Source of the DNA: Clostridia bacterium
GTDB lineage: Bacteria; Bacillota; Clostridia; Christensenellales; Aristaeellaceae
Reading direction: 5' to 3'
Assembly: GCA_017481825.1 (NCBI GenBank)
Contig: JAFUOR010000106.1
Location: forward strand, 1 to 38,650
DNA: 38,650 nt
Positions 22,323-30,374 of this stretch are shown piece after piece; position 1 is the first letter of the stretch, and every line of letters begins with the position of its first letter. Below the pieces are notes generated by a model. It saw nothing but the letters and a program-made list of their open reading frames with translations, did not search any database and was not told where the DNA came from. A program made the position numbers and the translations under genes.

Positions 22323-23228
22323 TCACTCGCGGGAAGCCCGCTCCAGCAGCTCCTTGAGCTCCTGCGTGGTGAAATTGTAGTAGCTGTAGCAGAAATGGCA
22401 GCCCAGCTCCGCACCGGTGTCCTCGTCAATGATGGACTGCAGATCGCTTCGGCCCAAGGAAATGAGGGCCTTCTCCATCCGGTGACGGGAGCAGGCGCAG
22501 TGATAGCGCAGAGGCGTGCGTTCCAGCACCTCCGGCTTCATTCCGCGGAACCAGTCCTCCAGCAGCTCCTCCTTGGGGGCGAAGGTCATTTCCCGGCTGA
22601 TATCGGCGAACATGGGGCTGCGCAGCTCCAGCTGGTCGATGATGCCCTCCTCACAGCCCGGCAGGGGCTGGATGAGCAAGCCGCCGGCCTTGAGCACCAC
22701 ATCGCCCGATACCAGCACGCCCAGCGCCACAAGGGAAGGCTGCTGCTCGGATACGGTGTAGTAGTTTGCAAAATCAATGCCCAGCTCGCCGCTCACCAGC
22801 TCAATCTGGCCGATGTAGGGCTCGCGCAGACCCAGATCCTTGATCACAGTCATATAGCCCTCGTGGCCTATGGCGCCGCCCACATCCAACTTGCCGTCGG
22901 CACGCAGGGGCAATTCGACCTGCGCGTCGTCCGCCGTGACCTTCAGGTCGCCATGGTTGGCCACTGCCACCACCGTACCCATCGGGCCGCCGCCCTTGAT
23001 GTTTACGGTGACGGACTCGTTTTCCCCCTTCATCATCACGCCCAGCATGGAGGTCGCGGTCATCAGGCGGCCCATGGCAGCGGTACACACAGGCGTGGCG
23101 TGGTGGATATCCGCCGCACGCTGGCACATCTGCGTGGTTTCGCACATCATCACGCGCACCTGACCATCCATCAGGGTCATGCGGATCATTTCGTCGCCTT
23201 CACGGCGTTCAATACGTTCAGCATCCAT
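22323..23228 (-). CDS. hslO: Hsp33 redox-regulated chaperonin
   Basis: The 301-residue protein is a cytoplasmic holdase chaperone activated by oxidative unfolding. The C-terminal zinc switch is complete: Cys244 and Cys246 (CAC) with Cys277 and Cys280 (CHFC). The body has the family segments GGGPMGTVVAVANHGDLKV and GELGIDFANYYTVSEQQPS. A few extra residues at the N-terminus (MDAERIERREG) precede the usual start. It lies between a methyltransferase and a TPR gene in the long operon. Confidence 0.95.
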   Translation of the reverse strand: MDAERIERREGDEMIRMTLMDGQVRVMMCETTQMCQRAADIHHATPVCTAAMGRLMTATSMLGVMMKGENESVTVNIKGGGPMGTVVAVANHGDLKVTADDAQVELPLRADGKLDVGGAIGHEGYMTVIKDLGLREPYIGQIELVSGELGIDFANYYTVSEQQPSLVALGVLVSGDVVLKAGGLLIQPLPGCEEGIIDQLELRSPMFADISREMTFAPKEELLEDWFRGMKPEVLERTPLRYHCACSRHRMEKALISLGRSDLQSIIDEDTGAELGCHFCYSYYNFTTQELKELLERASRE

Positions 23229-23255
23229 AATCTATGCTCTCCTCATTTGGGTCAT

Positions 23256-24005
23256 TCACTGTTCCTGAGGCTTCATGGCCGCAAAATGCCATCTCTGCTC
23301 CTTGTCCCGGGGCGCTTCCAGACGGCTGTTACCAAAGACCATGATATGCTCAAAGCCCACGCCGCGCAGAAGCGTCGTCAGCCCTTCGATGGTGTGGGCA
23401 CGCTGGCGCTGCTCCTCGTCGATGCGGCGGTAGCTGCCGTCCTTCTGGCGGACAAAGATGCACAGGTGCATGTCCAGCAGCCCGGTCTGGGGCGCATAGC
23501 GGTTCTGCCACATGTAGGTCACGTCCTCGCGATCCTCACAAATGATCTGCCCGCCCAGCATATTCTCCAGCTTCCAGGGCGTTGACACGTCAAAGAACAA
23601 TCCGCCGCCGGGACGCAGCGCGTTGTAGGCCGCAGTGAAAAAGGCCGCTGCATCGCTGTCCTCCAGCAAATAATTCACGCCGTCGCAGGTTGCCAGCACG
23701 GCGTCCATCTGGCGGTGCAGGTGAAGCTTTCGCATATCCTGCTGGACAAAGGGGATGCCCAGCCCCTGCCTGCGGGCCTTCTGGGCAGCGATCCACAGCA
23801 TCTCCTGGGACAGATCCACGCCCGTCATCTGATAGCCGCGCCGCGCCAGGGGGATGGTGATACCGCCCGTGCCGCAGGCACATTCGCACACCTTGCCGGT
23901 GGGAATACCGTAGCCCGTCATCATCTCGCGATACAGACCCGCCCACTGCTCATAGTTCACATCATCCATGAGCTGATCGTATACTTCTGCAAAACCTGTG
24001 TACAT
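23256..24005 (-). CDS. Class I SAM-dependent methyltransferase
   Basis: The 249-residue protein has the SAM-binding motif I VCECACGTGGITIPLARRG (residues 39-57), motif II TGVDLSQEML and later FFDVSTPWKLENML. N-terminal YTGFAEVYDQLMDDVNYEQWA is typical of a common Bacillota small-molecule methyltransferase group. The substrate is unknown. The ATG at 24005 has AAGGA almost touching it, which is closer than normal, so translation may rely on coupling to the SASP gene ending 11 bp upstream. Confidence 0.85.
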   Translation of the reverse strand: MYTGFAEVYDQLMDDVNYEQWAGLYREMMTGYGIPTGKVCECACGTGGITIPLARRGYQMTGVDLSQEMLWIAAQKARRQGLGIPFVQQDMRKLHLHRQMDAVLATCDGVNYLLEDSDAAAFFTAAYNALRPGGGLFFDVSTPWKLENMLGGQIICEDREDVTYMWQNRYAPQTGLLDMHLCIFVRQKDGSYRRIDEEQRQRAHTIEGLTTLLRGVGFEHIMVFGNSRLEAPRDKEQRWHFAAMKPQEQ

Positions 24006-24016
24006 GTCCTTCGTTG

Positions 24017-24190
24017 TTACTCCTGTGATGATGGCGGCAAGGGGCGGGCATGCAGGCTTCCGCCGATGCGCCCGGCCTCCTTGGCGCTCAGGCCCGGCCA
24101 GCCGCTTTCCAGCAGCCGCTGGGTCAGGCCAAGACGCTCCACCGCCTCGTATTTGCGTTTTTCCCTGTCGGATAATCGCCAGTTCGTCAT
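24017..24190 (-). CDS. Divergent alpha/beta-type small acid-soluble spore protein
   Basis: The 57-residue protein contains the two conserved pieces of alpha/beta SASPs: KYEAVERLGLTQRL (helix 1) and GWPGLSAKEAGRIGGSLHARPL (the SxEAGxxGG helix 2). These proteins coat spore DNA and protect it from UV and heat. It is shorter and more basic at the start than major SASPs, and I see no germination-protease site (TEIASE-like), so it resembles minor SspF-like forms. AAGGAGG precedes the ATG. It sits inside an operon of otherwise vegetative-looking genes. Confidence 0.75.
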   Translation of the reverse strand: MTNWRLSDREKRKYEAVERLGLTQRLLESGWPGLSAKEAGRIGGSLHARPLPPSSQE

Positions 24191-24239
24191 GCTGTCACCC
24201 TCCTTGCTCAGATGAATAGCATGTGCGGACTGGGCGGGA

Positions 24240-25373
24240 TTATTCGCGGTTGGTATAGCCGTTCTCCCAGGGCTTGAGCTCGCGCTCCTCATCTTCCTCG
24301 TCATCATCCCAATCGTCGTCGTCCTCCTCGGACAGGCCGCGATTGACCTGTGCACCTTCGATGCGGCTGTTGATGAACTTATCAAACTGCGCGTTGGTAT
24401 AGCTGGCTGTGACAAAGCGGCTCAGGGTGAAGCCGATCAGCAGATAGTAAGCAAAGAGCGCCAGCGGCACATACAGGGAGCCCGTCAGCAGCATCAGCAC
24501 CGTAGCCAGCGCCAGCGGCAGGCAGTGCAGCAGGCGGACGCCCACGCTCAGGGGCAGACGGCCGATGGCCAACAGGAAGCTATTGCGGAAAATCGTACGC
24601 AGATTCATCTTGTAGGTCACCAGCATGGGATACATGTAGGTCACCGCGATACTCCACAGCAGGCCCATCATCAGCGTCAGCATCTGAGGGACAATCATCA
24701 GCAGACTGTCGTTGGCCATGGAGCCATAGAAGGTCCAGCACAGATAGACCACCAGCGGCAGCACGGAGGTAATGCCGGAAAGCACCAGCGCGGGCTTCCA
24801 GTTTTCCTTCATCGCATCCTTCATATCAGACCAGATGAAGGCATGCTCGTCACGCGACCAGTTGCGGGTCACGTAGCTGACGCCGGCCGTCCAGGGGCCG
24901 GTGATGAAAATGCAGGGGATCAGCCAGATCAGGCACCAGAGCAAATTGTTCTGCACATACTCCACCTGCATCGTCACGACCTCCTCATCGCTCAGGGCCA
25001 TGAAGGACTCGATCGTCTGGATGGCAGCGGCGTCATAGGTCGTGGCATTGCCATCCTCATCCGTGATGGTCACCGAGCCATCCTCACCGATGCCCGTGCC
25101 GGCATTGCGCGCAGCCACGACGGCATTGTGCACGCTCTCCATGCTCACGGGCATGTTCAGCGTCTCGACGGAATTGATGAAGAAATTCGCCACCACCATC
25201 ATCATCGGCAACCAGGCCAGCATGTAGATCAGGTTCATGCGGCACAGTGCGCTCAGACGCACGCGCAGCATCTCCATAAAGAGCTGCCAGCGGTTCTTCG
25301 GCAGATCCTCGGGCGTGTAATCACCCTTACCGGACTTGCCGTAATAGTAGTTGTTCATAAACTTGCCAAACAT
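24240..25373 (-). CDS. DUF624 / YesL-like membrane protein
   Basis: The 377-residue protein has about six membrane helices. The central CIFITGPWTAGVSYVTRNWSRDEHAFIWSDMKDAMKENWKPAL run fits DUF624, a family often found with carbohydrate transport genes. Residues about 70-140 form an unusually long outside loop with a Gly/Asp/Thr-rich stretch (GEDGSVTITDEDGNATTYDA). The tail is strongly acidic (SEEDDDDWDDDEEDEERE). The ATG follows AAGGAGGG. It is first in the long minus-strand operon and has a clear promoter. Function unknown. Confidence 0.8.
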   Translation of the reverse strand: MFGKFMNNYYYGKSGKGDYTPEDLPKNRWQLFMEMLRVRLSALCRMNLIYMLAWLPMMMVVANFFINSVETLNMPVSMESVHNAVVAARNAGTGIGEDGSVTITDEDGNATTYDAAAIQTIESFMALSDEEVVTMQVEYVQNNLLWCLIWLIPCIFITGPWTAGVSYVTRNWSRDEHAFIWSDMKDAMKENWKPALVLSGITSVLPLVVYLCWTFYGSMANDSLLMIVPQMLTLMMGLLWSIAVTYMYPMLVTYKMNLRTIFRNSFLLAIGRLPLSVGVRLLHCLPLALATVLMLLTGSLYVPLALFAYYLLIGFTLSRFVTASYTNAQFDKFINSRIEGAQVNRGLSEEDDDDWDDDEEDEERELKPWENGYTNRE

Positions 25374-25434
25374 AGGGAGACCCTCCTTGCTGTTATTGCC
25401 ACCAAACTGCCGTGCGGGCAGTTTATATCAGTTT

Positions 25435-25462
25435 ATTATAGCATATGTTGTCGTTTTTGCAA
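25435..25462 (-). promoter_or_regulatory. Promoter of the DUF624-led operon
   Basis: On the minus strand TTGCAA and TATAAT are separated by 16 bp, with an extended TGC before the -10 box. It abuts the pgcA terminator. The leader carries an 8-bp hairpin (AAACTGCC with GGCAGTTT, 25404-25424). Confidence 0.75.
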
Positions 25463-25463
25463 A

Positions 25464-25510
25464 GCAAAAAGCGTCCCGGAAGATGCATTTCTGTCTCCTC
25501 CGGGACGCAA
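25464..25510 (-). terminator. Intrinsic terminator of pgcA
   Basis: A 10-bp stem (GCGTCCCGGA with TCCGGGACGC, 25471-25508) is followed on the minus strand by TTTTTGC. Confidence 0.85.
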
Positions 25511-25534
25511 ATTTTCATTTTGTTTACGATTGGC

Positions 25535-27253
25535 TTATTTCAGCAGCGCTTCTGCCGCCTCACGCAGCTCGCCGTTGAGCTTCTCGGCGCTGGCCTTATC
25601 GGCAGCGTTGGTATTGATGTAGAGCTTGATCTTGGGCTCGGTGCCGCTGGGACGCACGCACAGCCAGTTGCCCTTCTCCAACTCGAAGTAGAGCACATCG
25701 GAGGTGGGCAGGCCCGTGGGCTCCACCGCGCCGCCCGCAGTGCGGGTACCCTTGAGGTAGTCGCGCACGGCGGTGACCTTCATGCCGCACAGTTCCGTCG
25801 GAGGCACCTCGCGCAGCTGCTTCATGATCTCCTTCATGCGGCCCAGGCCTTCCTTGCCGGGCAGGGTGATGGAGACGACCTTCTCCACAAAGTAGCCATA
25901 CTCCGCGAAGATGGACTGCACATAATCGTAGAGGGTAATGCCCTGCGCCGCGCAGGCACAGGCGACCTCCGCAATCAGCAAAGAGGCATTGACGCCATCC
26001 TTGTCGCGCACGAAGGTGGAAGACAGGAAGCCGTAGCTCTCCTCAAAGCCAAAGAGGAAGGTGTGGCTGCCGGTATCCTGGAACTGCTGGATCTTCTCTC
26101 CGATGAACTTAAAGCCGGTCAGAGTCTCGAACATCTCAACGCCGAAAGACTCGGCGATCTTGTTGGACAGGCTGGTAGACACGATGGACTTCACCGCCGC
26201 ACCGTTTTCGGGCAGCTTGCCCTGCTTCTTCTTGGCAGAGAGGATGTAATGCAGCAGCACGCAGCCGATCTGGTTGCCGGTGAGCAGCTGCCAGTCGCCC
26301 TCGCTGGTCTTGACGGCCACGCCCAGGCGGTCACAATCAGGGTCGGTAGCGAATATGACCTTCGCACCCTTCTCGTCCGCCAGCTTGATGGCCAGCTTGA
26401 AGGTATCGGGTTCCTCGGGATTGGGCACCTTGACGGTGGAGAACGCCGGGTCCGGCAGCTCCTGCTCCTTGACGACAGAGACATTGGAGATACCGACCTC
26501 CTTGAGGATGCGGCGCACCGGCACATTACCGGAACCATGCACGGGGGTATACACGATGGACAACTCGCCGCCCATCTTCTCCAGCATTTCGGGCTGGACA
26601 CACAGGGTCTTCACCTCGGCGATGTAATCATCGTCAACTTCCTTGTTGCCGATGTACTTCAGCAGACCCTTGTCGAGGGCTTCCTGCTCATCCATCAGCG
26701 TGCAGTCCGTATAGGCCGTGGCACGGATGATCTTCGTGATGCCCTCAGCAGCCTCGGGGCCCACCTGCGCGCCATCCTCGCCATAGACCTTATAGCCGTT
26801 GTACTGCGGCGGATTGTGGCTGGCAGTGATGACAATGCCCGCGATGGCATTCAGGTGACGAACGGCATAGGACAGCACCGGCACAGGACGCAGCGCATCA
26901 AACAGGAATGCCGGCACGCCCTCCTTGGCCAGCACCAGGGCGGTGTCCTTGGCGAACTCGGCAGAGAAACGACGGGAGTCATAGGCAATGACCACGCCGC
27001 GGGCAGCCTCTTCAGGCTTTTGCAGCAGGTACTGCGCCAGGCCCTTCGTCGCGCGGCGGACGTTGTAGCGGTTCATGCGATTCATGCCTGCGCCCAGCAC
27101 GCCGCGCATACCCGCCGTGCCAAAGGACAGCTCGGTATAGAAGCGATCCTCAATCTCCTTGGGATCATTCTCAATGGCCCTGAGGTCGGCGATGGTATCC
27201 GCATCCGCCGCAAAATCCTTGAGCCACTGTTGATAAGCAGTCATCACGTCCAT
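25535..27253 (-). CDS. pgcA: Phosphoglucomutase / phosphomannomutase
   Basis: The 572-residue protein converts glucose 1-phosphate and glucose 6-phosphate. The phosphoserine is Ser145 in GIVITASHNPPQYNGYKVY. The metal loop is DPDCDR (Asp304, 306, 308). The sugar-binding loop is FGFEESYGFL and the phosphate-binding loop near the end is RPSGTEPKIKLY. Length and the start FGTAGMRGVLGAGMNRMN match the Bacillota alpha-phosphoglucomutase. The ATG follows GGAGG by 8 nt. It is a single-gene unit with its own promoter and terminator. Confidence 0.96.
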   Translation of the reverse strand: MDVMTAYQQWLKDFAADADTIADLRAIENDPKEIEDRFYTELSFGTAGMRGVLGAGMNRMNRYNVRRATKGLAQYLLQKPEEAARGVVIAYDSRRFSAEFAKDTALVLAKEGVPAFLFDALRPVPVLSYAVRHLNAIAGIVITASHNPPQYNGYKVYGEDGAQVGPEAAEGITKIIRATAYTDCTLMDEQEALDKGLLKYIGNKEVDDDYIAEVKTLCVQPEMLEKMGGELSIVYTPVHGSGNVPVRRILKEVGISNVSVVKEQELPDPAFSTVKVPNPEEPDTFKLAIKLADEKGAKVIFATDPDCDRLGVAVKTSEGDWQLLTGNQIGCVLLHYILSAKKKQGKLPENGAAVKSIVSTSLSNKIAESFGVEMFETLTGFKFIGEKIQQFQDTGSHTFLFGFEESYGFLSSTFVRDKDGVNASLLIAEVACACAAQGITLYDYVQSIFAEYGYFVEKVVSITLPGKEGLGRMKEIMKQLREVPPTELCGMKVTAVRDYLKGTRTAGGAVEPTGLPTSDVLYFELEKGNWLCVRPSGTEPKIKLYINTNAADKASAEKLNGELREAAEALLK

Positions 27254-27313
27254 GGTATCATCCTCCTGTGTTATGTAAACTTATGCGTCAAAGGAACCAT
27301 CGTTGATAAGCAT

Positions 27314-27342
27314 ATTATAGCCTGTTTTGATGAATTTGGCAA
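27314..27342 (-). promoter_or_regulatory. Promoter of pgcA
   Basis: On the minus strand TTGCCA and TATAAT are separated by 17 bp, with the same hexamers and spacing as the pgi promoter and a similar upstream C-run. Confidence 0.85.
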
Positions 27343-27414
27343 GGGGGGGAGAAGGAGAGTCAGAAGACAATACGCACAGATGCAGCAGAGTCACCATGAT
27401 TTTGCGCAATCCAC

Positions 27415-27444
27415 TTGACAGTACTGGACGGTATGTGGCATAAT
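27415..27444 (+). promoter_or_regulatory. Promoter of the FMN-binding/dockerin gene
   Basis: A perfect TTGACA and CATAAT are separated by 18 bp. The leader is short and ends with AAGGAG. Confidence 0.75.
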
Positions 27445-27485
27445 ATAGAAAATATAACTTTCATTCTATCAAGGAGTTGAAGACA

Positions 27486-28766
27486 ATGAAAAAGCGGCTT
27501 TCCATTCTGCTCTGCATGTTTCTGATACTCTTTATGTTCACAGCAGCAGCAAGCACTGTTTTTACAGGAACAGGTCAGGCTATTGGCTTTGGCGGCAATG
27601 TCATTGTCACCATTACGCTCACCGATGGTGTGATTACCGAAGTTACTGCCGATGGTCCTAAGGAAATTCTCGGTGTTTACGCATTGGAGCAGCTGCCTAT
27701 TTCAATGGTCGAGGGCAACACCATTAACGTCGATACCATCGCAGCCGCAACGGTCACCTCCACCGCCGTCATCGAAGCTGCCAGGCTGGCGCTGACCGAC
27801 GCAGGCGTTGACCCCGACGATTACATGTCCGCCCCCGGCGCAGCGAGTTGTTTTCACGAAGGTCTATGCACAGCGCCTACTACCTGCACCAAATGTGGCC
27901 GCACCAATGTAACGATTGCCGAAATCGCGCTTGAGCATGACCTCTATTATGTTGACCTGGGAGAGCACCACCAGTATCAATGTAAAAACTGTGATTATGC
28001 CCATGAGCCTGCTGAGCACCGGGGACATTGCGTCACGATGACCTCCTGCTTTGACTGTGGGCTGACCGATGTTACAGTCCCTGCCAACAACAAGTACCAT
28101 TTAATGGGCTATGTTGACCTCGGCGATATGCATCAATACCAATGCACCCTGTGCGGCCAATCCTCCACAGCCGCAGAAAAACACACCGCTGACTGCACAC
28201 AGCCTTCTACCTGCACAGTATGCGGAACCACTGATTTGGAAGCAACTGAAGTGAGCATCATTCACAGTGCCGAAAACTATGCCTATGACGATTTGGGCGA
28301 CCAGCATCAATTCCACTGCTATGTCTGCGGTTATCGTGAAGAAGCCGCCGCACACGATGTCTCCTGCTCTCAGCCCACAAGATGCTATACCTGCAACGCA
28401 GCGGTTTCTGCCTCTGCCCAGGTGATCATCAGCCATTCTTTGCCTGACAGCGGTTTCACATACACGGCAAAAGAACACTCGTATACTTGCAGCAACTGTG
28501 GCAAAGTCATCACAGAACAGCACTACTTCTATGGTGATTCGCCCTGCTTCTGCGGGGCAACAGCGCCCGTGCACACCCCTGGCGACACCAACAGCGACAG
28601 CTTTGTCGATATGCGCGACGCCCTGTCCCTGCTCAAAAAACTGGCTGGTTGGAACATCACGATTGACACTGCCGCCGCCGACTGTAACGGTGATGGTTCT
28701 GTCAATATGCGTGATGCGCTGCTGCTGCTTAAACACCTCGCAGGCTGGGACGTGAAGCTGCAATAA
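27486..28766 (+). CDS. Secreted FMN-binding, CxxC-repeat, dockerin protein
   Basis: 426 residues. (1) A signal peptide, about 1-22. (2) An FMN_bind-like domain, about 25-107, ending VDTIAAATVTSTAVIEAARLAL; this fits the flavinylation site where ApbE links FMN to Thr (Thr89), but the usual SGAT is AAAT. (3) Four to five tandem units of 54-58 residues at 120-360, each with HQYQCxxCG, a spacer and CTxPSTCTVCG-like pairs, giving many CxxC motifs. (4) A C-terminal type I dockerin at about 366-426 with two calcium loops (DTNSDSFVDMRDAL and DCNGDGSVNMRDALLLLKHLAGW). Dockerins bind cohesins on scaffold proteins. It has its own promoter and terminator. The role may be extracellular electron transfer or metal binding, but this is inference. 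Confidence 0.8.
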   Translation: MKKRLSILLCMFLILFMFTAAASTVFTGTGQAIGFGGNVIVTITLTDGVITEVTADGPKEILGVYALEQLPISMVEGNTINVDTIAAATVTSTAVIEAARLALTDAGVDPDDYMSAPGAASCFHEGLCTAPTTCTKCGRTNVTIAEIALEHDLYYVDLGEHHQYQCKNCDYAHEPAEHRGHCVTMTSCFDCGLTDVTVPANNKYHLMGYVDLGDMHQYQCTLCGQSSTAAEKHTADCTQPSTCTVCGTTDLEATEVSIIHSAENYAYDDLGDQHQFHCYVCGYREEAAAHDVSCSQPTRCYTCNAAVSASAQVIISHSLPDSGFTYTAKEHSYTCSNCGKVITEQHYFYGDSPCFCGATAPVHTPGDTNSDSFVDMRDALSLLKKLAGWNITIDTAAADCNGDGSVNMRDALLLLKHLAGWDVKLQ

Positions 28767-28810
28767 TCATCGCCCTCCACCATTCCGGAGCCTGACATGC
28801 CCATCGCGAT

Positions 28811-28841
28811 GCACGCTGGACAAACCGCCAGCGTGCTTTTT
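28811..28841 (+). terminator. Intrinsic terminator of the dockerin gene
   Basis: A 9-bp stem (GCACGCTGG with CCAGCGTGC) is followed by TTTTT, 44 bp after the stop. Confidence 0.85.
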
Positions 28842-28910
28842 GCATCTCCAATCAGCATACCGGGGTAAGGCCCCCGCCCTCGCCACATCTGTAAAACCCT
28901 TGCCAGCCTC

Positions 28911-28940
28911 TTGTCAGCCGCATCCATTTCATGATACAAT
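28911..28940 (+). promoter_or_regulatory. Promoter of the leucine-rich-repeat gene
   Basis: TTGTCA and TACAAT are separated by 18 bp. The start lies about 35 nt before the ATG at 28981. Confidence 0.7.
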
Positions 28941-28980
28941 AATGATGATATACCAACTGCAACCAAAGGAGTCAACGCTG

Positions 28981-30297
28981 ATGAAAAGCATGCTGAAGAA
29001 ATGCCTGCCGCTGCTGATCCTTGTGTGCGTGCTGTGGGCTTCCTGCGCCCTGGCGGACGGTCTGACCGTGCCGGACAGCACCACCCGCATCGAGGCGGAG
29101 GCCTTTATGAACGACCAGTACATCACCGGCCCGCTGAACCTGCCCGAGGGGCTGACCTACATCGGCCCGCGCGCATTCTACAACTGCTCCGGCCTCACCG
29201 GGCAGCTGATCATCCCCTATGGCGTGACAACCATCGGCTCGCAGGCCTTTGCCAACTGTACAGGCTTCACCGGCACAGTGTACATTCCACCGTCCGTGAC
29301 CAGCCTGGCCAAGGACGCCTTTGAGGGCACGAACCTCAAAATCCTTGACGGCTCCTCCACCGGCGATCAGACCCCCGATGTGGTCATCACCATGACCGAC
29401 CTGCCTGAGGGGCTCGAATACGAAATGACCGAGGCGGGCGCTGTCATCACCGGCTATACCGGCGCTGCGGACAGCAAGCTCTCTATCCCCTCCGCCATCA
29501 ACGGCGTGCCTGTGGTCGCCATCGGTGATCGCGCCTTCTACGACTGCTATAACCTGACGGGCTCCCTGTCGATTCCCTCCACCGTCACCCGCATCGGCGC
29601 ATCGGCCTTCTACGGCTGTGCCAGCCTGACGGGTGGGCTCACCATTCCCTCCAGTGTGAAGGAGATCGGTGATTTTGCTTTCTATGAGTGTCTTGGACTG
29701 ACGGGCTCCCTGTCGCTCCCCTCCTCCGTCACCTCCGTGGGCGAATCCGCCTTTGCCTTCTGCGAGGGTATGACGGGTTCCCTGACGCTGCCCTCCAGCA
29801 TCACGCTGGGCGCGCGCTGCTTCCAGGGCGCGGGCTTCACGGGCTCTGTGACCGTGACCTCCGGCATGACCCTGGGCGCCAACGTCTTCACCGATACCGC
29901 GCTGAACGTCACCTATGAGACGCCCGGCTTCACCTATGAGCTGTCCGGCTCCTCCGTGACCATCACCGGCTGGAACGGCCCCCTCTCCAGCGGCCTCACC
30001 ATCCCCGAGACCCTGGGCGGCGGCACGGTGGTCGCCATCGCCAGCGAGGCCTTCGCCGACACCGGCATCACCGGTGCGGTGTCCATTCCCGGCACGGTCA
30101 AAACCATCGGCGCTTCCGCCTTCCGCTCCAACACGGGCATCACCAGCCTGTCCATCGCCGAAGGTGTGACCACCATTGAGGCCTTTGCCTTTGCGGACTG
30201 CACCGGCCTGGCGGGCACCATCACGCTGCCCGCCAGCTGCACAAACGTTGCCGCGACGGCCTTCAACGGCACGTCCGTCACCGTCACTACCAAATAA
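28981..30297 (+). CDS. BspA-like leucine-rich-repeat secreted protein
   Basis: The 438-residue protein has a signal peptide (MKSMLKKCLPLLILVCVLWASCALA) followed by about a dozen Treponema/BspA-type leucine-rich repeats on the pattern IPxxVTxIGxxAFxxCxxLTGxLxIP. Two segments (LEYEMTEAGAVITGYTGAADSKLSIPSAING and FTYELSGSSVTITGWNGPLSSGLTIPET) begin repeated blocks, which suggests internal duplication. No anchor, LPXTG or dockerin is seen, so it is secreted or held by unknown contacts. Such proteins often mediate adhesion. AAGGAG precedes the ATG at 28981; an upstream frame is not credible. Confidence 0.88.
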   Translation: MKSMLKKCLPLLILVCVLWASCALADGLTVPDSTTRIEAEAFMNDQYITGPLNLPEGLTYIGPRAFYNCSGLTGQLIIPYGVTTIGSQAFANCTGFTGTVYIPPSVTSLAKDAFEGTNLKILDGSSTGDQTPDVVITMTDLPEGLEYEMTEAGAVITGYTGAADSKLSIPSAINGVPVVAIGDRAFYDCYNLTGSLSIPSTVTRIGASAFYGCASLTGGLTIPSSVKEIGDFAFYECLGLTGSLSLPSSVTSVGESAFAFCEGMTGSLTLPSSITLGARCFQGAGFTGSVTVTSGMTLGANVFTDTALNVTYETPGFTYELSGSSVTITGWNGPLSSGLTIPETLGGGTVVAIASEAFADTGITGAVSIPGTVKTIGASAFRSNTGITSLSIAEGVTTIEAFAFADCTGLAGTITLPASCTNVAATAFNGTSVTVTTK

Positions 30298-30303
30298 CCA
30301 TCT

Positions 30304-30348
30304 GCGTCCCCGGAGCGACAGGGCTTTCTCTGCCTGCCTCGGGGGCGT
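30304..30348 (+). terminator. Possible weak terminator or hairpin
   Basis: Imperfect arms GCGTCCCCGGAG and CTCGGGGGCG enclose an inner CAGGGC/GCCTG stem, without a strong T-run. It may partly separate the leucine-rich-repeat gene from the sirtuin gene. Confidence 0.4.
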
Positions 30349-30374
30349 ATTCAAACCCCATTAAAGGAGGCCCC

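Noticed and set aside
27486..28766. Frameshift or mis-assembly joining the FMN-binding and CxxC/dockerin parts
   Set aside because: The frame is continuous, composition is even across the joins, and one promoter and one terminator bracket the gene.
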